64,000 nt of DNA from Bradyrhizobium sp. ARR65 (GTDB taxonomy: Bacteria > Pseudomonadota > Alphaproteobacteria > Rhizobiales > Xanthobacteraceae): contig NZ_AWZU01000021.1 in the NCBI RefSeq assembly GCF_000472385.1, positions 234-64,233 of the forward strand, read 5' to 3'. The notes under the pieces were generated by a model that did no database searches, had not been told where the DNA came from, and saw only the letters and a list, made by a program, of their open reading frames with translations. The position numbers were made by a program, and so were the translations under genes. Below are positions 9,502-18,069 of this stretch, one piece after another; within the stretch, counting starts at the first letter, position 1; every line of letters starts with the position of its first letter.

Positions 9502-10767
9502 TTAGGCCAAAGATTCTTCATATTCCAGTGTTTCGGTCAACGATTGCTCAAATATTTGAAGCCCTTTATTTAGCGCCTCGACATCGATCGTCAGGGCAGG
9601 CAAAAATTTTACGACCTCATCGCCGGATCCGCACTGTTCGATAATAAGTCCCTTATCAAAGGCCTTGAGTCTCGTAGCTTCCGCGATTCCGGCAACTTGG
9701 CAGTCAAACCCCAACGCCATGCCCCGTCCTCGAACTGAGAATCCGTTTCCATGCTCGGATGCAATAGTCTCAAGTCGGCTCCGCATAAGTTTTGCCATGC
9801 GCTGAACTCTCTGCGAGAACGTCCGGCTCCGCCAATGAATGTTTACAGCTGCGGTTGCAGATACAAGGGCAAGGTTATTTCCTCCAAACGTACTGATGTG
9901 TTCTCCCGGCCGCCATGCATCGAGCTCCTCTTTGATCAGCAACATTGATAGCGGCAGACCGTACCCACTTAAGGATTTCGACATTATGACAATATCTGGC
10001 GACAACGCTGCGAACTCGAAGCTAAAGAATTCGCCCGTGCGACCGCAGCCCATCTGGACGTCGTCTACTATAAGAAGGGCGCCCGCATCTCTTGCTATAG
10101 CCTGAATTGATTGCAACCACTCTTTCCGAGCTACGTTTATACCCCCTTCTACCTGCACAGTTTCAACGAGAACAGCAGCTGGAGGATCAATACCACTGCC
10201 CTTGTCCAGGATTGCCTTCCGCAAATAGTTAGCCGTATCAACAGCCGGCCCAAGATAACCATCATAGGGCACGACAGTTGCGCCCGATAAAGAGACGCCG
10301 CTGGCTGCGCGATAAAAACTATTACCCCTCGCAGCGGTCGCTCCTAAACTCATGCCGTGATGTCCTTGCGTGAATGAAATGATGTTCTGACGTCCTGTGA
10401 CTTTGCGTGAGAGCTTTAAAGCTGCCTCAACTGCATCAGCACCGGTTGGCCCCGTGAATTGGAACCGGTATTGTAGCCCTCGCTCCTGAAGTATCACCGA
10501 GCTGAAAGTCTCCATAAATTCGATCTTTGCAGGAGTGGTCATGTCAAGACCGTGGACTACGGCATCCGAGGCTAGATACTGAGTAATCGCTGCTTTAATC
10601 CGGTGATTGTTGTGGCCGTAGTTTAGAGCTCCAGCGCCGGAGAGGAAGTCAATGAACTCTCTCCCACCTTCCGTTACCATGATGGAGCCCCTCGCTCGAC
10701 TGAAAATAGCCGGGAGGGAACGTGAGTACGAGCAGACGTTTGATTCTAGATCTTTGACAGCATGCAT
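9502..10767 (-). CDS. Class-III aminotransferase, diaminobutyrate (EctB/DAT) type
   Basis: 421-residue PLP enzyme. The match is closer to 2,4-diaminobutyrate-2-oxoglutarate aminotransferases than to other class-III enzymes: FTGPTGADAVEAALKLSRK near residue 105, GHHGMSLGATAARG, LIVDDVQMGCGRTGEFFSFE and DIVIMSKSLSGYGLP with the PLP lysine. In such enzymes L-aspartate semialdehyde is aminated to L-2,4-diaminobutyrate, a precursor of ectoine, siderophores or non-ribosomal products. No ectA/ectC or NRPS gene is visible, so the product here is unknown. Start chosen at ATG 10767 (AGG five bases upstream) rather than 10830. The gene is intact although flanked by IS debris. Confidence 0.8.
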   Translation of the reverse strand: MHAVKDLESNVCSYSRSLPAIFSRARGSIMVTEGGREFIDFLSGAGALNYGHNNHRIKAAITQYLASDAVVHGLDMTTPAKIEFMETFSSVILQERGLQYRFQFTGPTGADAVEAALKLSRKVTGRQNIISFTQGHHGMSLGATAARGNSFYRAASGVSLSGATVVPYDGYLGPAVDTANYLRKAILDKGSGIDPPAAVLVETVQVEGGINVARKEWLQSIQAIARDAGALLIVDDVQMGCGRTGEFFSFEFAALSPDIVIMSKSLSGYGLPLSMLLIKEELDAWRPGEHISTFGGNNLALVSATAAVNIHWRSRTFSQRVQRMAKLMRSRLETIASEHGNGFSVRGRGMALGFDCQVAGIAEATRLKAFDKGLIIEQCGSGDEVVKFLPALTIDVEALNKGLQIFEQSLTETLEYEESLA

Positions 10768-11019
10768 GTTACCTAGCTCGCTCCTCCTCCCCCTTATAGG
10801 CGTCTCTTCCGCGGGTAAGTGGCGCAACAAAGAACCGCGCTTCTCTCCTTCCGTAAGCTGTAAACAACAGGCCGCAATGCGCGCGCATTGTTTGTCGTGC
10901 CTTCCAGAATGGCACCACTCGCTTACCTGACAATCCGGAACAATTTAACCTACTACCATTGGCAGGCTGTTGAAAAAGGCGCTCGCTGTCGACCAGCGAT
11001 CGTGCTTCATTGGCTCGTA

Positions 11020-11140
11020 CGGGATTCGGAGATGGTGCGTGCGCGCCAGCGACAATCGAACGGGCGAGCTGTACACCGTCGCTGACCGGTAGCTTCGGGC
11101 CGATTGAGATCGCGGTCCCGCGTGCCCCGGGATTGCCGCA
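11020..11140 (+). pseudogene. IS256-like transposase fragment
   Basis: A short plus-strand stretch reads GSFGPIEIAVPRAPG, a near match to the conserved GSFGP(I/V)EI(A/T)VPRAR segment near the N-terminus of IS256-family transposases. Homology is lost on both sides within about 60 bases. It is a relic only. Confidence 0.5.
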
Positions 11141-11149
11141 CCCGCGGGT

Positions 11150-11467
11150 TCAGCCCGAAATAGCTCTCACCACGGATAAGATGGACAAGCGATTTCTTAA
11201 GTCCGTATCGTCGATGATCCAAGCTTCAATCGGCCCGTGGCCCTCGATGTCCGGCAGTACCATCTCCCGGACCTGGGCCAAAACTTGTTGGTCCGAGCAG
11301 TCGCCTTGGCCGACAAAATGCAACAACGATTGATGTTGTGCTGCCGTGCGATCAGGAGCCGTCATCGCCGCCATCGGCTCAACGCTCTTGCGGTCGCAAA
11401 ACATCATCAGACCGGTGCAGTAATCGCGAAGCGGTTTGGTTCGAGCCGCGTGTCCGGTCACGCTCAT
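11150..11467 (-). pseudogene. IS701-family transposase, N-terminal fragment
   Basis: The minus-strand frame reads RTKPLRDYCTGLM, KSVEPMAAMTAPDRTAAQHQ, SLLHFVGQGDCSD, then VREMVLPDIEGHGPIEAWII and DDT. This is the conserved N-terminal part of IS701-like transposases as I remember them. After IIDDT the frame diverges, so the catalytic core is gone. It abuts the IS256-like relic. Confidence 0.65.
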
Positions 11468-12388
11468 TCAAACTATCAATAAACGTCGAAAACCGCGACC
11501 CACGGTTCCCCGATTTTGGCAGACCCATCTCAGCCCCTCCGCATGCTGAAAAGTGAGCCTTCCGCGATACTCCGACTCCGTAAAATTGGCGGCCTGTTGA
11601 AAAACTCAGCCGCGTTCGCAAACGAAGCCTGAATCGTCGCCGTTGTGTATGTAGAAGTGGCCGATGAGCCTGCCCGCAGATGAGGCCAGCCGTGCCACTC
11701 GAGAACAGCGGCAGTGACATGGTACTGATAGCGACTTGGCCGCATTGGAGGTTTCACCTGGCCGATCCCCGACGGTCTGATGCATTTTAGTGCGACCGAG
11801 CTTGCGATGTTGGTCGATCGGCTTATCGGCGCGTTTTTCAGCCATGCCATCGGAGCAGCCGACTGCTGTGATGGCAGAAGTGAGTCTTTCGGTGGGTCCT
11901 GAGGCGCCCCATCTATCTTTGATCATAGCGACTGGACCGAGGCTCCCGGCCGCAGTCGCTTGCACGACTTAAGGGATAAACGCGAGATCTAAGATCTCGC
12001 GTAGCCCCTTGAAGTCACTCGTGAGTCTCATTCGTCCTGTCCACGCCCCCGTCACGATCTTCAGCATCTCGAACACTTGCCCTATTGGACAACCTGCGGG
12101 ACCATGGCAGCCTTAGTGGCCGCCCTTTGTGCTCTTGGCTGTTGATGAAGGGCATGCTCATAACGGTTACCATCTCATCCAACTAAACACACCCATCATC
12201 TGATGCAAACCTGCTACCTAACATCGAATCTGATGTAGCTCAAGAAATCGCCCCAGCAAGTCATAACACGAGCCACGACCGCCTTAAAATATATTTCTCA
12301 CCAAAGTAGGTAGTGTCTCGCTCCATTTTTGGTGATGTACAGTCAGCTCTCAAGCCGATGTGGTTCTGACGCATGAAAAGGTACCGCA
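11468..12388. other. IS debris and upstream region of an acetyltransferase-like gene
   Basis: No intact gene is seen. Near 11590 the sequence GGCCTGTTGAAAAACTC, and near 10965 GGCTGTTGAAAAAGG, look like ends of IS5/IS1182-type elements, so short element tails are likely. From about 12170 the DNA becomes more A+T rich up to the start at 12389. Confidence 0.4.
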
Positions 12389-13084
12389 ATGACAAGTATA
12401 GTGAATCCGTTGCAGGTCTCGCGATTTCTTCGAGCATACGATGATGCAGCTGCTCAGAAAAAAATCAAGATCTCGATAGGATTCGACTTTCATGAGTATG
12501 TCTCGGTCACACGGATAACACCAACAAAGGGGCGCACATATCCGAATTTCCGACCGGATCGCTCGGCAATCAAATCAGGCGAAGGATTTTGGGTGCAAGG
12601 TGTCGACAAAAATAATGAGGTTGTGCTCTTGTTGGCCGCTCGACTCTATGACCTTTCGCAGAGCAACTTTGCAGAACATCTTGAATCCCTCAGGGCGTTT
12701 TACGCTGATCCGACCGTATATGCACATCCTCAGGATTGCTGTACCTGCCTAGCACCAAGCGCGGAGAAGATAACTGGGAAAGTAGCGTACCTCGGGGATC
12801 GTTGGCTGCGCAGAGACTTTAGAGGACAGGGCGTGTCCAGGATCCTGGCAGGGATAGCGCGTGGCGTCACCTTTGCCATGTGGGCTCCTGACTTTGTATG
12901 TGGACTTGCAGCGCGTCAGCTAATTGAAAAGGGAGGTGTTCATGGATATCCGCATTATGATCAAGCCGGGTGGAAATTGCGGCTGGTGGAAGAAAATATT
13001 GTCGACGATGATTGGCTTGTTTGGCAAACTGGCGATGAGTTGAGGAGCCTTTTTGATAGTCACGACAGAAGCGCGCTGAGCTGA
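12389..13084 (+). CDS. GNAT-like acetyltransferase domain protein
   Basis: 231-residue protein starting at ATG 12389 with AAGG eight bases upstream. Residues about 145-165 (RRDFRGQGVSRILAGIARGV) fit the acetyl-CoA pyrophosphate loop (Q/R-x-x-G-x-G/A) and following helix of GNAT enzymes. The N-terminal part is unusual and has a FHEYVSVTRITPTKGRTYPN segment. A CCTC cysteine cluster (about residues 117-120) is also present. The substrate is unknown. It stands alone between IS debris and an IS66 left end only 17 bases downstream of its stop, so its 3' neighbour was displaced. Confidence 0.5.
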   Translation: MTSIVNPLQVSRFLRAYDDAAAQKKIKISIGFDFHEYVSVTRITPTKGRTYPNFRPDRSAIKSGEGFWVQGVDKNNEVVLLLAARLYDLSQSNFAEHLESLRAFYADPTVYAHPQDCCTCLAPSAEKITGKVAYLGDRWLRRDFRGQGVSRILAGIARGVTFAMWAPDFVCGLAARQLIEKGGVHGYPHYDQAGWKLRLVEENIVDDDWLVWQTGDELRSLFDSHDRSALS

Positions 13085-13100
13085 GTCTCGTCGTTTTACA

Positions 13101-13120
13101 GTAACCGGTATGAGCTCCCA
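13101..13120. repeat. IS66 terminal inverted repeat, left end
   Basis: GTAACCGGTATGAGCTCCCA pairs with the complement of 17792-17811 with two mismatches in the first 19 bases. It lies just beyond the stop of the UPF0149 gene, as expected for the distal end. Confidence 0.8.
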
Positions 13121-13132
13121 CGTCTGCAGTGA

Positions 13133-13762
13133 TCAGCGCGCGCGAGCGTAGCGAGTCGGCATCCAGTACTGGCGCATGGCCTCGACGACGTCCGGAATGT
13201 CGGCATGAGCGTTGCGCAGGAACTTCTCAGTCTCGCCGCCTGTTCTTGGTGGTCCAAGCAGTGGACGCCCTTGACCGTCGACACAATGCAGCAGGATGGG
13301 CAGGAGCAAGCCGTGCTGTATGCTGCTGATGTCGAGCAGCGGGGCCCAGGCCGATAGTCGCAACCGCATGGCGGCATGGAATCCCTGGCACCATGGCCGC
13401 GCATCAACGTCGCCATTCGGCTTGCGGCCATGGGCCGGCGCGAACTGATGTGGTGCGGTGGAAAGAACGTTACTGATGTCGTTGTGGCGCAGCGCGACGG
13501 CCGAAATCGCGGCGAACTCAGACGTACCGCCATGGTTGAACGCATCGACGTCGACGGCGAGTAGTGGACAGATCCAGTCAGGCGGACTTATCGACACCGG
13601 CCCGGCCACGATCGCGGCGACATACCCGTCGAGCACAGGAAGACTGGTGGCGACGGGATGCTGCTTGGCGCGAGCCTTCAGCCAGGCCTCAAGTTCGTCG
13701 AGCGGCATCGCGGCTGCCGCCATTGATGACGAAGATGATGATGAACGGCGGCGGCGGCTCAT
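13133..13762 (-). CDS. UPF0149/YecA-family protein, IS66 passenger
   Basis: 209-residue protein. After a Ser-rich N-terminus it reads LDELEAWLKARA, then PVLDGYVAAIVAGPVSISPPDWI, the typical opening of UPF0149/YecA proteins, which adds a small helical domain of unknown role. Its ATG overlaps the tnpC stop in an ATGA arrangement, so it is translated with the transposase. A YecA-type gene behind tnpC is, as I recall, a recurrent feature of one IS66 branch in rhizobia. The C-terminal zinc-binding SEC-C motif of longer YecA proteins is not present. Confidence 0.7.
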   Translation of the reverse strand: MSRRRRSSSSSSSMAAAAMPLDELEAWLKARAKQHPVATSLPVLDGYVAAIVAGPVSISPPDWICPLLAVDVDAFNHGGTSEFAAISAVALRHNDISNVLSTAPHQFAPAHGRKPNGDVDARPWCQGFHAAMRLRLSAWAPLLDISSIQHGLLLPILLHCVDGQGRPLLGPPRTGGETEKFLRNAHADIPDVVEAMRQYWMPTRYARAR

Positions 13763-13995
13763 GCGGCCACCCGTGCGCCGAACCTGCGGGCCGCCTTCCA
13801 GTTCCAGGCGAGAAGTTCGTGGAGCTGGTGGCTCTTGGTCTGACCGGAGACGATGCGCTCCAGCACATCGGCCAGATACGCCTGCGGATCGAGTTCGTGG
13901 AGCTTTGCCGTATTGACCAACGATGCAAGGATTGCCCAGCTCTCGGCGCCACCCTCGCTGCCGCTAAACAATGAGTTGCGCCTCCCATCGCCATC
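13759..13995 (-). pseudogene. tnpC: IS66 transposase TnpC, C-terminal fragment
   Basis: The frame reads RRNSLFSGSEGGAESWAILA, SLVNTAKLHELDPQAYLADV and HELLAWNWKAARR, the conserved C-terminal segment of IS66 TnpC. Homology begins abruptly near 13995, where the inserted recombinase unit starts. The 5' part of the same gene lies at 16538-16918. Confidence 0.8.
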
Positions 13996-14026
13996 GCGAG
14001 GTTATTCTACCCGTGTCGACCAGGAG

Positions 14027-14434
14027 GTGACCGTCCACTATCGGTGGCACGCTCTCTATGGTCGTCCCGTCAGGCTATTCTATTCGGAGAGGCGCCGTGG
14101 GGCTGATGTCGTCCTCGTTGAGGGCGAGCATGGCGCCGGCATAGTCGTCGCGGTGTGGATGCTGGATCCCGCCGCGTGCGCGGCGCTGAGTGTCGGTGAG
14201 CCCCGGGTCTCTGTCGCCGCTCTCTGTGATCTCGGCCGGCTTTTGTTGGAACATGGACTGAGGCGACGCTCCACCGATGACCAAGACGTCATCGCGGAGG
14301 CAAGCAATGAAGAACGCATTACTGCCGGTCAGCGAGGTAAGATTGCCACGCCATGGCGCTGGACGCTGTGCAGATCAACGGGCTCAGCGTTCCGGAGCGC
14401 AACGCCGTGCTCTTGCGGTTGGCTCGCCTGCTGA
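14027..14434 (+). CDS. Small accessory ORF of the serine-recombinase unit (DUF5372-like)
   Basis: From GTG 14027 the frame reads VTVHYRWHALYGRPVRLFYS, then DVVLVEGEHGAGIVVAVWML and LCDLGRLLLEHGL. This resembles the small proteins often encoded before recombinases of this type. Conservation seems to end near residue 90, and the last 40 residues look like read-through in a wrong frame, so a frameshift near 14310 is possible. Its role is unknown; a partner of the recombinase is a guess from position only. Confidence 0.45.
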   Translation: MTVHYRWHALYGRPVRLFYSERRRGADVVLVEGEHGAGIVVAVWMLDPAACAALSVGEPRVSVAALCDLGRLLLEHGLRRRSTDDQDVIAEASNEERITAGQRGKIATPWRWTLCRSTGSAFRSATPCSCGWLAC

Positions 14435-14484
14435 TGGAAGCGGCCGGCGTCGAGGTCGAGGAGGGAGCCGATGATGGACGGTGA
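14353..14484 (+). CDS. 43-residue small protein overlapping the recombinase start
   Basis: ATG 14353 opens a 43-codon frame ending TGA 14482-14484. It overlaps the recombinase start (14471) by 14 bases. The product has a run of leucines in a predicted amphipathic helix (VPERNAVLLRLARLLMEAAG) followed by an acidic tail (VEVEEGADDG). I recall similar acidic micro-ORFs immediately before recombinases of related units, which supports it being real. Function unknown. Confidence 0.5.
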   Translation: MALDAVQINGLSVPERNAVLLRLARLLMEAAGVEVEEGADDGR

Positions 14485-16551
14485 GATCCTTCCCCCGGCG
14501 CTTCTGAAGAGGAAGGCCGTCGTCTACATCCGCCAGTCCACCCAGGTCCAAGTGCAGGTCAACCTCGAGAGCCAGCGGCGCCAGTACGAGCTTGTCGATG
14601 AGGCCCGACGACGTGGATTTCGGGATGTCGAGGTCATCGATGACGACCTTGGCCGCTCGGCGAGCGGCGCAGTGGCCAGACCAGGGTTTGAGAAGCTTGT
14701 CGCATGGCTGCGCGCCGGCGACGTGGGAGCCGTCTTCTGTTTCGACGCCTCCCGCCTGGCCAGGAACGGTCGGGATTGGCATCACCTGCTCGAGCTCTGC
14801 GGGCTCGTAGAGGCCCGGGTCATCGATCTCGACGGCGTCTATAATCCCTGTCGGCCCAATGATAGACTTCTTCTCGGCATGAAGGGCAGCATCAGCGAGT
14901 TCGAGCTCGGCGTCCTGCGCGCGCGCATGCTCGATGCCGCCCGTTCGAAGGCCCGGCGGGGCGAACTGCGGATTTCAGTGCCCATCGGCTACATCTGGCA
15001 TCGGGAGATCGGCTTGGGTCTCGATCCAGACGCCAGGGTCCAGATAGCGACACGGCTGATCTTCAGCCGATTTCGCCAGCTCGGAAGCGCTCGGCAGGTG
15101 CATCTCTCACTCAAGGCCGAGGGCGTCCATTTTCCGCGTCCGTCGGACGGCAAGAAGATGACGTCCTTTGAGTGGGTGCCGATCCGCTATCGCAACGTCA
15201 TCTCGATCTTGAAGAACCCGTTCTACGCAGGCGCGTACGCCTACGGTAAGAGCGAGCATCGCACTGAGATCGTCGATGGCCGCGCCCGCAAGACCTATGG
15301 CCACTATCGCCGGCTGGAGGACTGCGAGATTCTCCTGAGAGGACACCACGAGGGGTACATTGACTGGGCGGAGTTCGAGCGCAACCAGAAGCAACTCGCC
15401 GCCAACGCCTATCGCTGCCGAGACGGCGCCAAGTCCGGTCGTGGCGGCCGAGCCCTGCTCGTCGGGCTTCTCGTCTGTGGCCGATGCGGTCGTCGGCTTA
15501 CGGTGAACTACACGTCGCACGCATCCCGCCACACCTCCCAGCCTGTCTATCGCTGCGACCGCGGCAGCGATATGCTGGGTCAGCGCCGGTGTATGATGTT
15601 CGGAGGACTTCGCGTCGATAAAGCCGTCGTTCGAGAGCTCATTCGCGCTGTTGAACCGATGGCGGTCGAGGCGTCCATGGCGGCGGAACGGAAGCTGATG
15701 GAACGTCAAGCCGAACAGCGGCGGATTATCGAGCTCGAGCTGCAACAGGCCCGGTACGACGCTTCGTTCGCCGAACGCCGCTACGCCGCCTGCGACCCTG
15801 ATAATCGCCTCATCGCAGCGACCCTGGAGAAGAATTGGGAGGCGACCCTACGCCGCGTTCGGGACTGCGAGGCGAGGTTGGCCGCAACGGCGGAGGCCAT
15901 CGCCGCGACGCAAACCCCGGATTTTGCGGGCTTGGCTGAGGACCTCGATGCCGCGTGGAAGGCGCCCGACGTCACGATGCGCGCTCGCCAGCAGCTGCTG
16001 CGAACGCTGGTCAACGAGATCACCGCTGACATCGATGATGAGGCGCGCGAGATTATTCTCGTCATCCACTGGAAGGGCGGCCAACATTCCGAACTCCGGC
16101 TCCGCAAGCCTCAGTCTGGCGGTCACGACTGTAAAACCCCTGATGACGCCTTGGCCGTCATCCGCAGCATGGCGGCCCGTTGGTCCGATGAGACATCGCC
16201 GCCACCCTCAACCGCATGAGATTGCCCAACGGCCAGGGCAAGACCTGGATCGCGCACCGTGTCGGATCGATCCGGCGCGTGAGAGGTATCCACGCGTATC
16301 TTTCGGCCCAGAAGGATGGTGTCTAGCTGACCCTGCGAGAGGCCGCGCAGCAGTGCCGCGTCACGAGCCATCGAATCCGCAAGCTGATCGAGGCCGGTGT
16401 TCTGCCAGCAGAGCAAGTCGTCCGGGGCGCGCCCTACCAGATCCGAGCCGTCGACCTTCAAAGCGAGCGCGTTGTTCGGGCGATGGGGCGGAAAGGTGGT
16501 CCGTGTCACCTTGAATTGGAACATCAAATTCCAATGTTTACAGATACTTGA
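14471..16551 (+). pseudogene. Large serine recombinase, C-terminal end frameshifted and nonsense-mutated
   Basis: The first 582 residues (14471-16219) are a large serine recombinase. The resolvase domain has the catalytic serine in VVYIRQST and arginines in DLGRSASG and ASRLARNG. It is followed by a recombinase domain and a zinc ribbon (CGRCGRR ... YRCDRG). Then comes a coiled-coil of about 90 residues (AERKLMERQAEQRR onward). A missing base near 16192 (after SDET) shifts the frame. The original tail continues as IAATLNRMRLPNGQGKTW, meets a TAG at 16324-16326 where a Trp is expected, and then encodes a helix-turn-helix tail (CRVTSHRIRKLIEAGVLPAE) to TGA 16549-16551. The catalytic core is intact, so partial activity cannot be excluded. 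Confidence 0.8.
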
Positions 16552-16918
16552 AGAAAGGGCGCATAATGACTCTTTCGTCTGTCGTGTCCGGCTTGAGCAC
16601 CTGCTCGCAGCGCAGCAAATGCTTGGGCAGCGCACCGAGGTTGCGTCTCGCTTTCTTGCGCGGCTTCCCAGCCGGCTTCGTCGCAGGCTCATCGTCGTTG
16701 GCCGGGGCAGGTGGTGTGACGCCGGTTGCGAGATCGTCCAGTTCGAGCGCGAGCTGCTCGGCCACGATCGCCGCGAGCCGCTCCGAGCGCTTGCCGAAGA
16801 TCATCTCCTTCAGCGTCTGCATCGCCACACGTAGCTTCTCGTTCTCGGCGTCAAGCGCGAGCACCATCTCGGTCAGAGCTGCTGCATCGGTCGGAAGAGC
16901 TTCGGGACGAATCGCCAT
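16538..16918 (-). pseudogene. tnpC: IS66 transposase TnpC, N-terminal fragment
   Basis: Starts ATG 16918. It carries the N-terminal leucine-rich coiled-coil (EMVLALDAENEKLRVAMQTL), KEMIFGKRSERLA, an acidic/Pro/Lys linker (KPAGKPRKKARRNLGALPKH), then RCEQVLKPDTT. At that point the normal TnpC continuation (a CxxC zinc motif) is replaced by unrelated residues to a stop at 16538. The break marks the right border of the inserted recombinase unit. Confidence 0.85.
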
Positions 16919-16968
16919 GATCGAACGATATATCCGCGCATCACATGCTCCAGCAAAATCTTCGCCAC

Positions 16969-17322
16969 TCAGCCGACAACGGCCGGCTGCTTCACAGGCT
17001 TAGGCGAAACACGCGTCCACTCAAGCCCGTCGACCAGCATCGCGAGTTGTGTCGCACTTAGATGCACCACGCCATCGCGGATCGGCGGCCAGGTGAAATG
17101 TCCCTGGTGCAGCCACTTCGTCACCAGCACCATGCCGCTGCCATCCCACGCCAAAAGCTTCACTCTGTCCGCTCGCTTGCTGCGGAACACGAAGACGTCG
17201 CCGCAGTACGGGTTCGCACGCAGCGCTTCGTTCACCAGCGCCGACAGCGTGTGTACTGACTTGCGAAAGTCGACCGGCTGTGCCGCCACCACCACCTTGA
17301 GGTCAGACCGTAATGCAATCAA
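16969..17322 (-). CDS. tnpB: IS66 Orf2 / TnpB
   Basis: About 117 residues from TTG 17322, the usual TnpB length. It contains LKVVVAAQPVDFRKSVHTLS, NPYCGDVFVFRSKRADRVKL and LLAWDGSGMVLVTKWL, all typical of IS66 TnpB, whose role in transposition is accessory and not well defined. The start overlaps the tnpA stop, the usual IS66 arrangement. The reading frame is intact, but it would only be useful with an intact transposase in trans. Confidence 0.85.
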   Translation of the reverse strand: MIALRSDLKVVVAAQPVDFRKSVHTLSALVNEALRANPYCGDVFVFRSKRADRVKLLAWDGSGMVLVTKWLHQGHFTWPPIRDGVVHLSATQLAMLVDGLEWTRVSPKPVKQPAVVG

Positions 17323-17725
17323 CGGATGCCCCGAAGCGCCGATCGCACGGTCGAAAGCGTCGCCAGCTCCACTCCTGGCTCCACCCGGATGCGTGCACCT
17401 CCCACCTCGATCTCGATCATCCCGCCAACCTTGCCTGGGGGCGATGCCATCTGCGGCCGCTCCTTCGGACCGGCTCGTCTGTCGTCGCCGGACCGCTCTG
17501 GGAAGCGATCCGGACCGGCACGAAGCCTGGCGCCTGAAAGCCGGCTGCCGTCGCGAACTTGTGCCGCCACACCGTGAGCAGCCCACGGACAACACCATGG
17601 CGCCGGGCGACCTCGGAAATATTGGCCCCTTCCTCGAAACTCTCCGCTACGATCCGGGCCTTCTCTTCCGCCGTCCACTGCCGTCGCCGACGCTGTCAAG
17701 CATGGCTTCATGCATGGGCATCTGC
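17319..17725 (-). pseudogene. tnpA: IS66 Orf1 / TnpA, frameshifted
   Basis: The helix-turn-helix part is readable in one frame (WTAEEKARIVAESFEEGANI, SEVARRHGVVRGLLTVWRHK). The C-terminal IEIEVGGARIRVEPGVELAT is in another frame that ends just before tnpB. The switch lies near 17425. No in-frame ATG precedes the HTH part, a second sign of decay. Confidence 0.7.
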
Positions 17726-17791
17726 CATAGCCAACCTCCAAAAACAGTTCATGCCAGGCTGTATCGCAGCTCATCCGCGCGATGCCCAGGT

Positions 17792-17811
17792 GGGGGGCTC
17801 ATGCCGGTTAC
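17792..17811. repeat. IS66 terminal inverted repeat, right end
   Basis: On the minus strand the sequence starting at 17811 is GTAACCGGCATGAGCCCCCC, matching the left repeat at 13101 with changes at positions 9 and 16 of the first 19 bases. Confidence 0.8.
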
Positions 17812-18069
17812 AATGCGATTGCTCCTCGTTGCTCGGTGACTGACACGCGTTTCAGATCAGCTGGATGATTCGTCCATGCAACCAGAAGAGGCATGACGAC
17901 GTCCCAATGCGTATGAGCTTATTCCACCGATTTAGTCGAGATTGAGTTTGGTTTTGACCCAAGACAAGGACCAGAGCATAAGGCACAGCCGGCCTTCGGA
18001 AAAGTCACGTCATCCCAAATTGAAGCAGGGAGCAGGCTGGCATATCCGTGAGGCGTGACCTTGCTCCCA

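Larger units (their letters stand above)
13101..17811 (-). mobile_element. IS66-family element with passenger YecA gene, interrupted by a serine-recombinase unit
   Basis: Ends are defined by a matched terminal inverted repeat: GTAACCGGTATGAGCTCCCA reading inward at 13101, and GTAACCGGCATGAGCCCCCC reading inward from 17811. On the minus strand the order is tnpA, tnpB, tnpC 5' part, [inserted unit], tnpC 3' part, UPF0149 gene. About 2.55 kb of plus-strand serine-recombinase DNA sits between the tnpC pieces, and the middle of tnpC (roughly 320 codons by usual family length) is missing. The 8 bases outside each end do not match, so no target duplication survives. Confidence 0.85.

Noticed and set aside
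13093..17819. Target-site duplication around IS66
   Set aside because: The eight bases outside the two ends (GTTTTACA and AATGCGAT) do not match.
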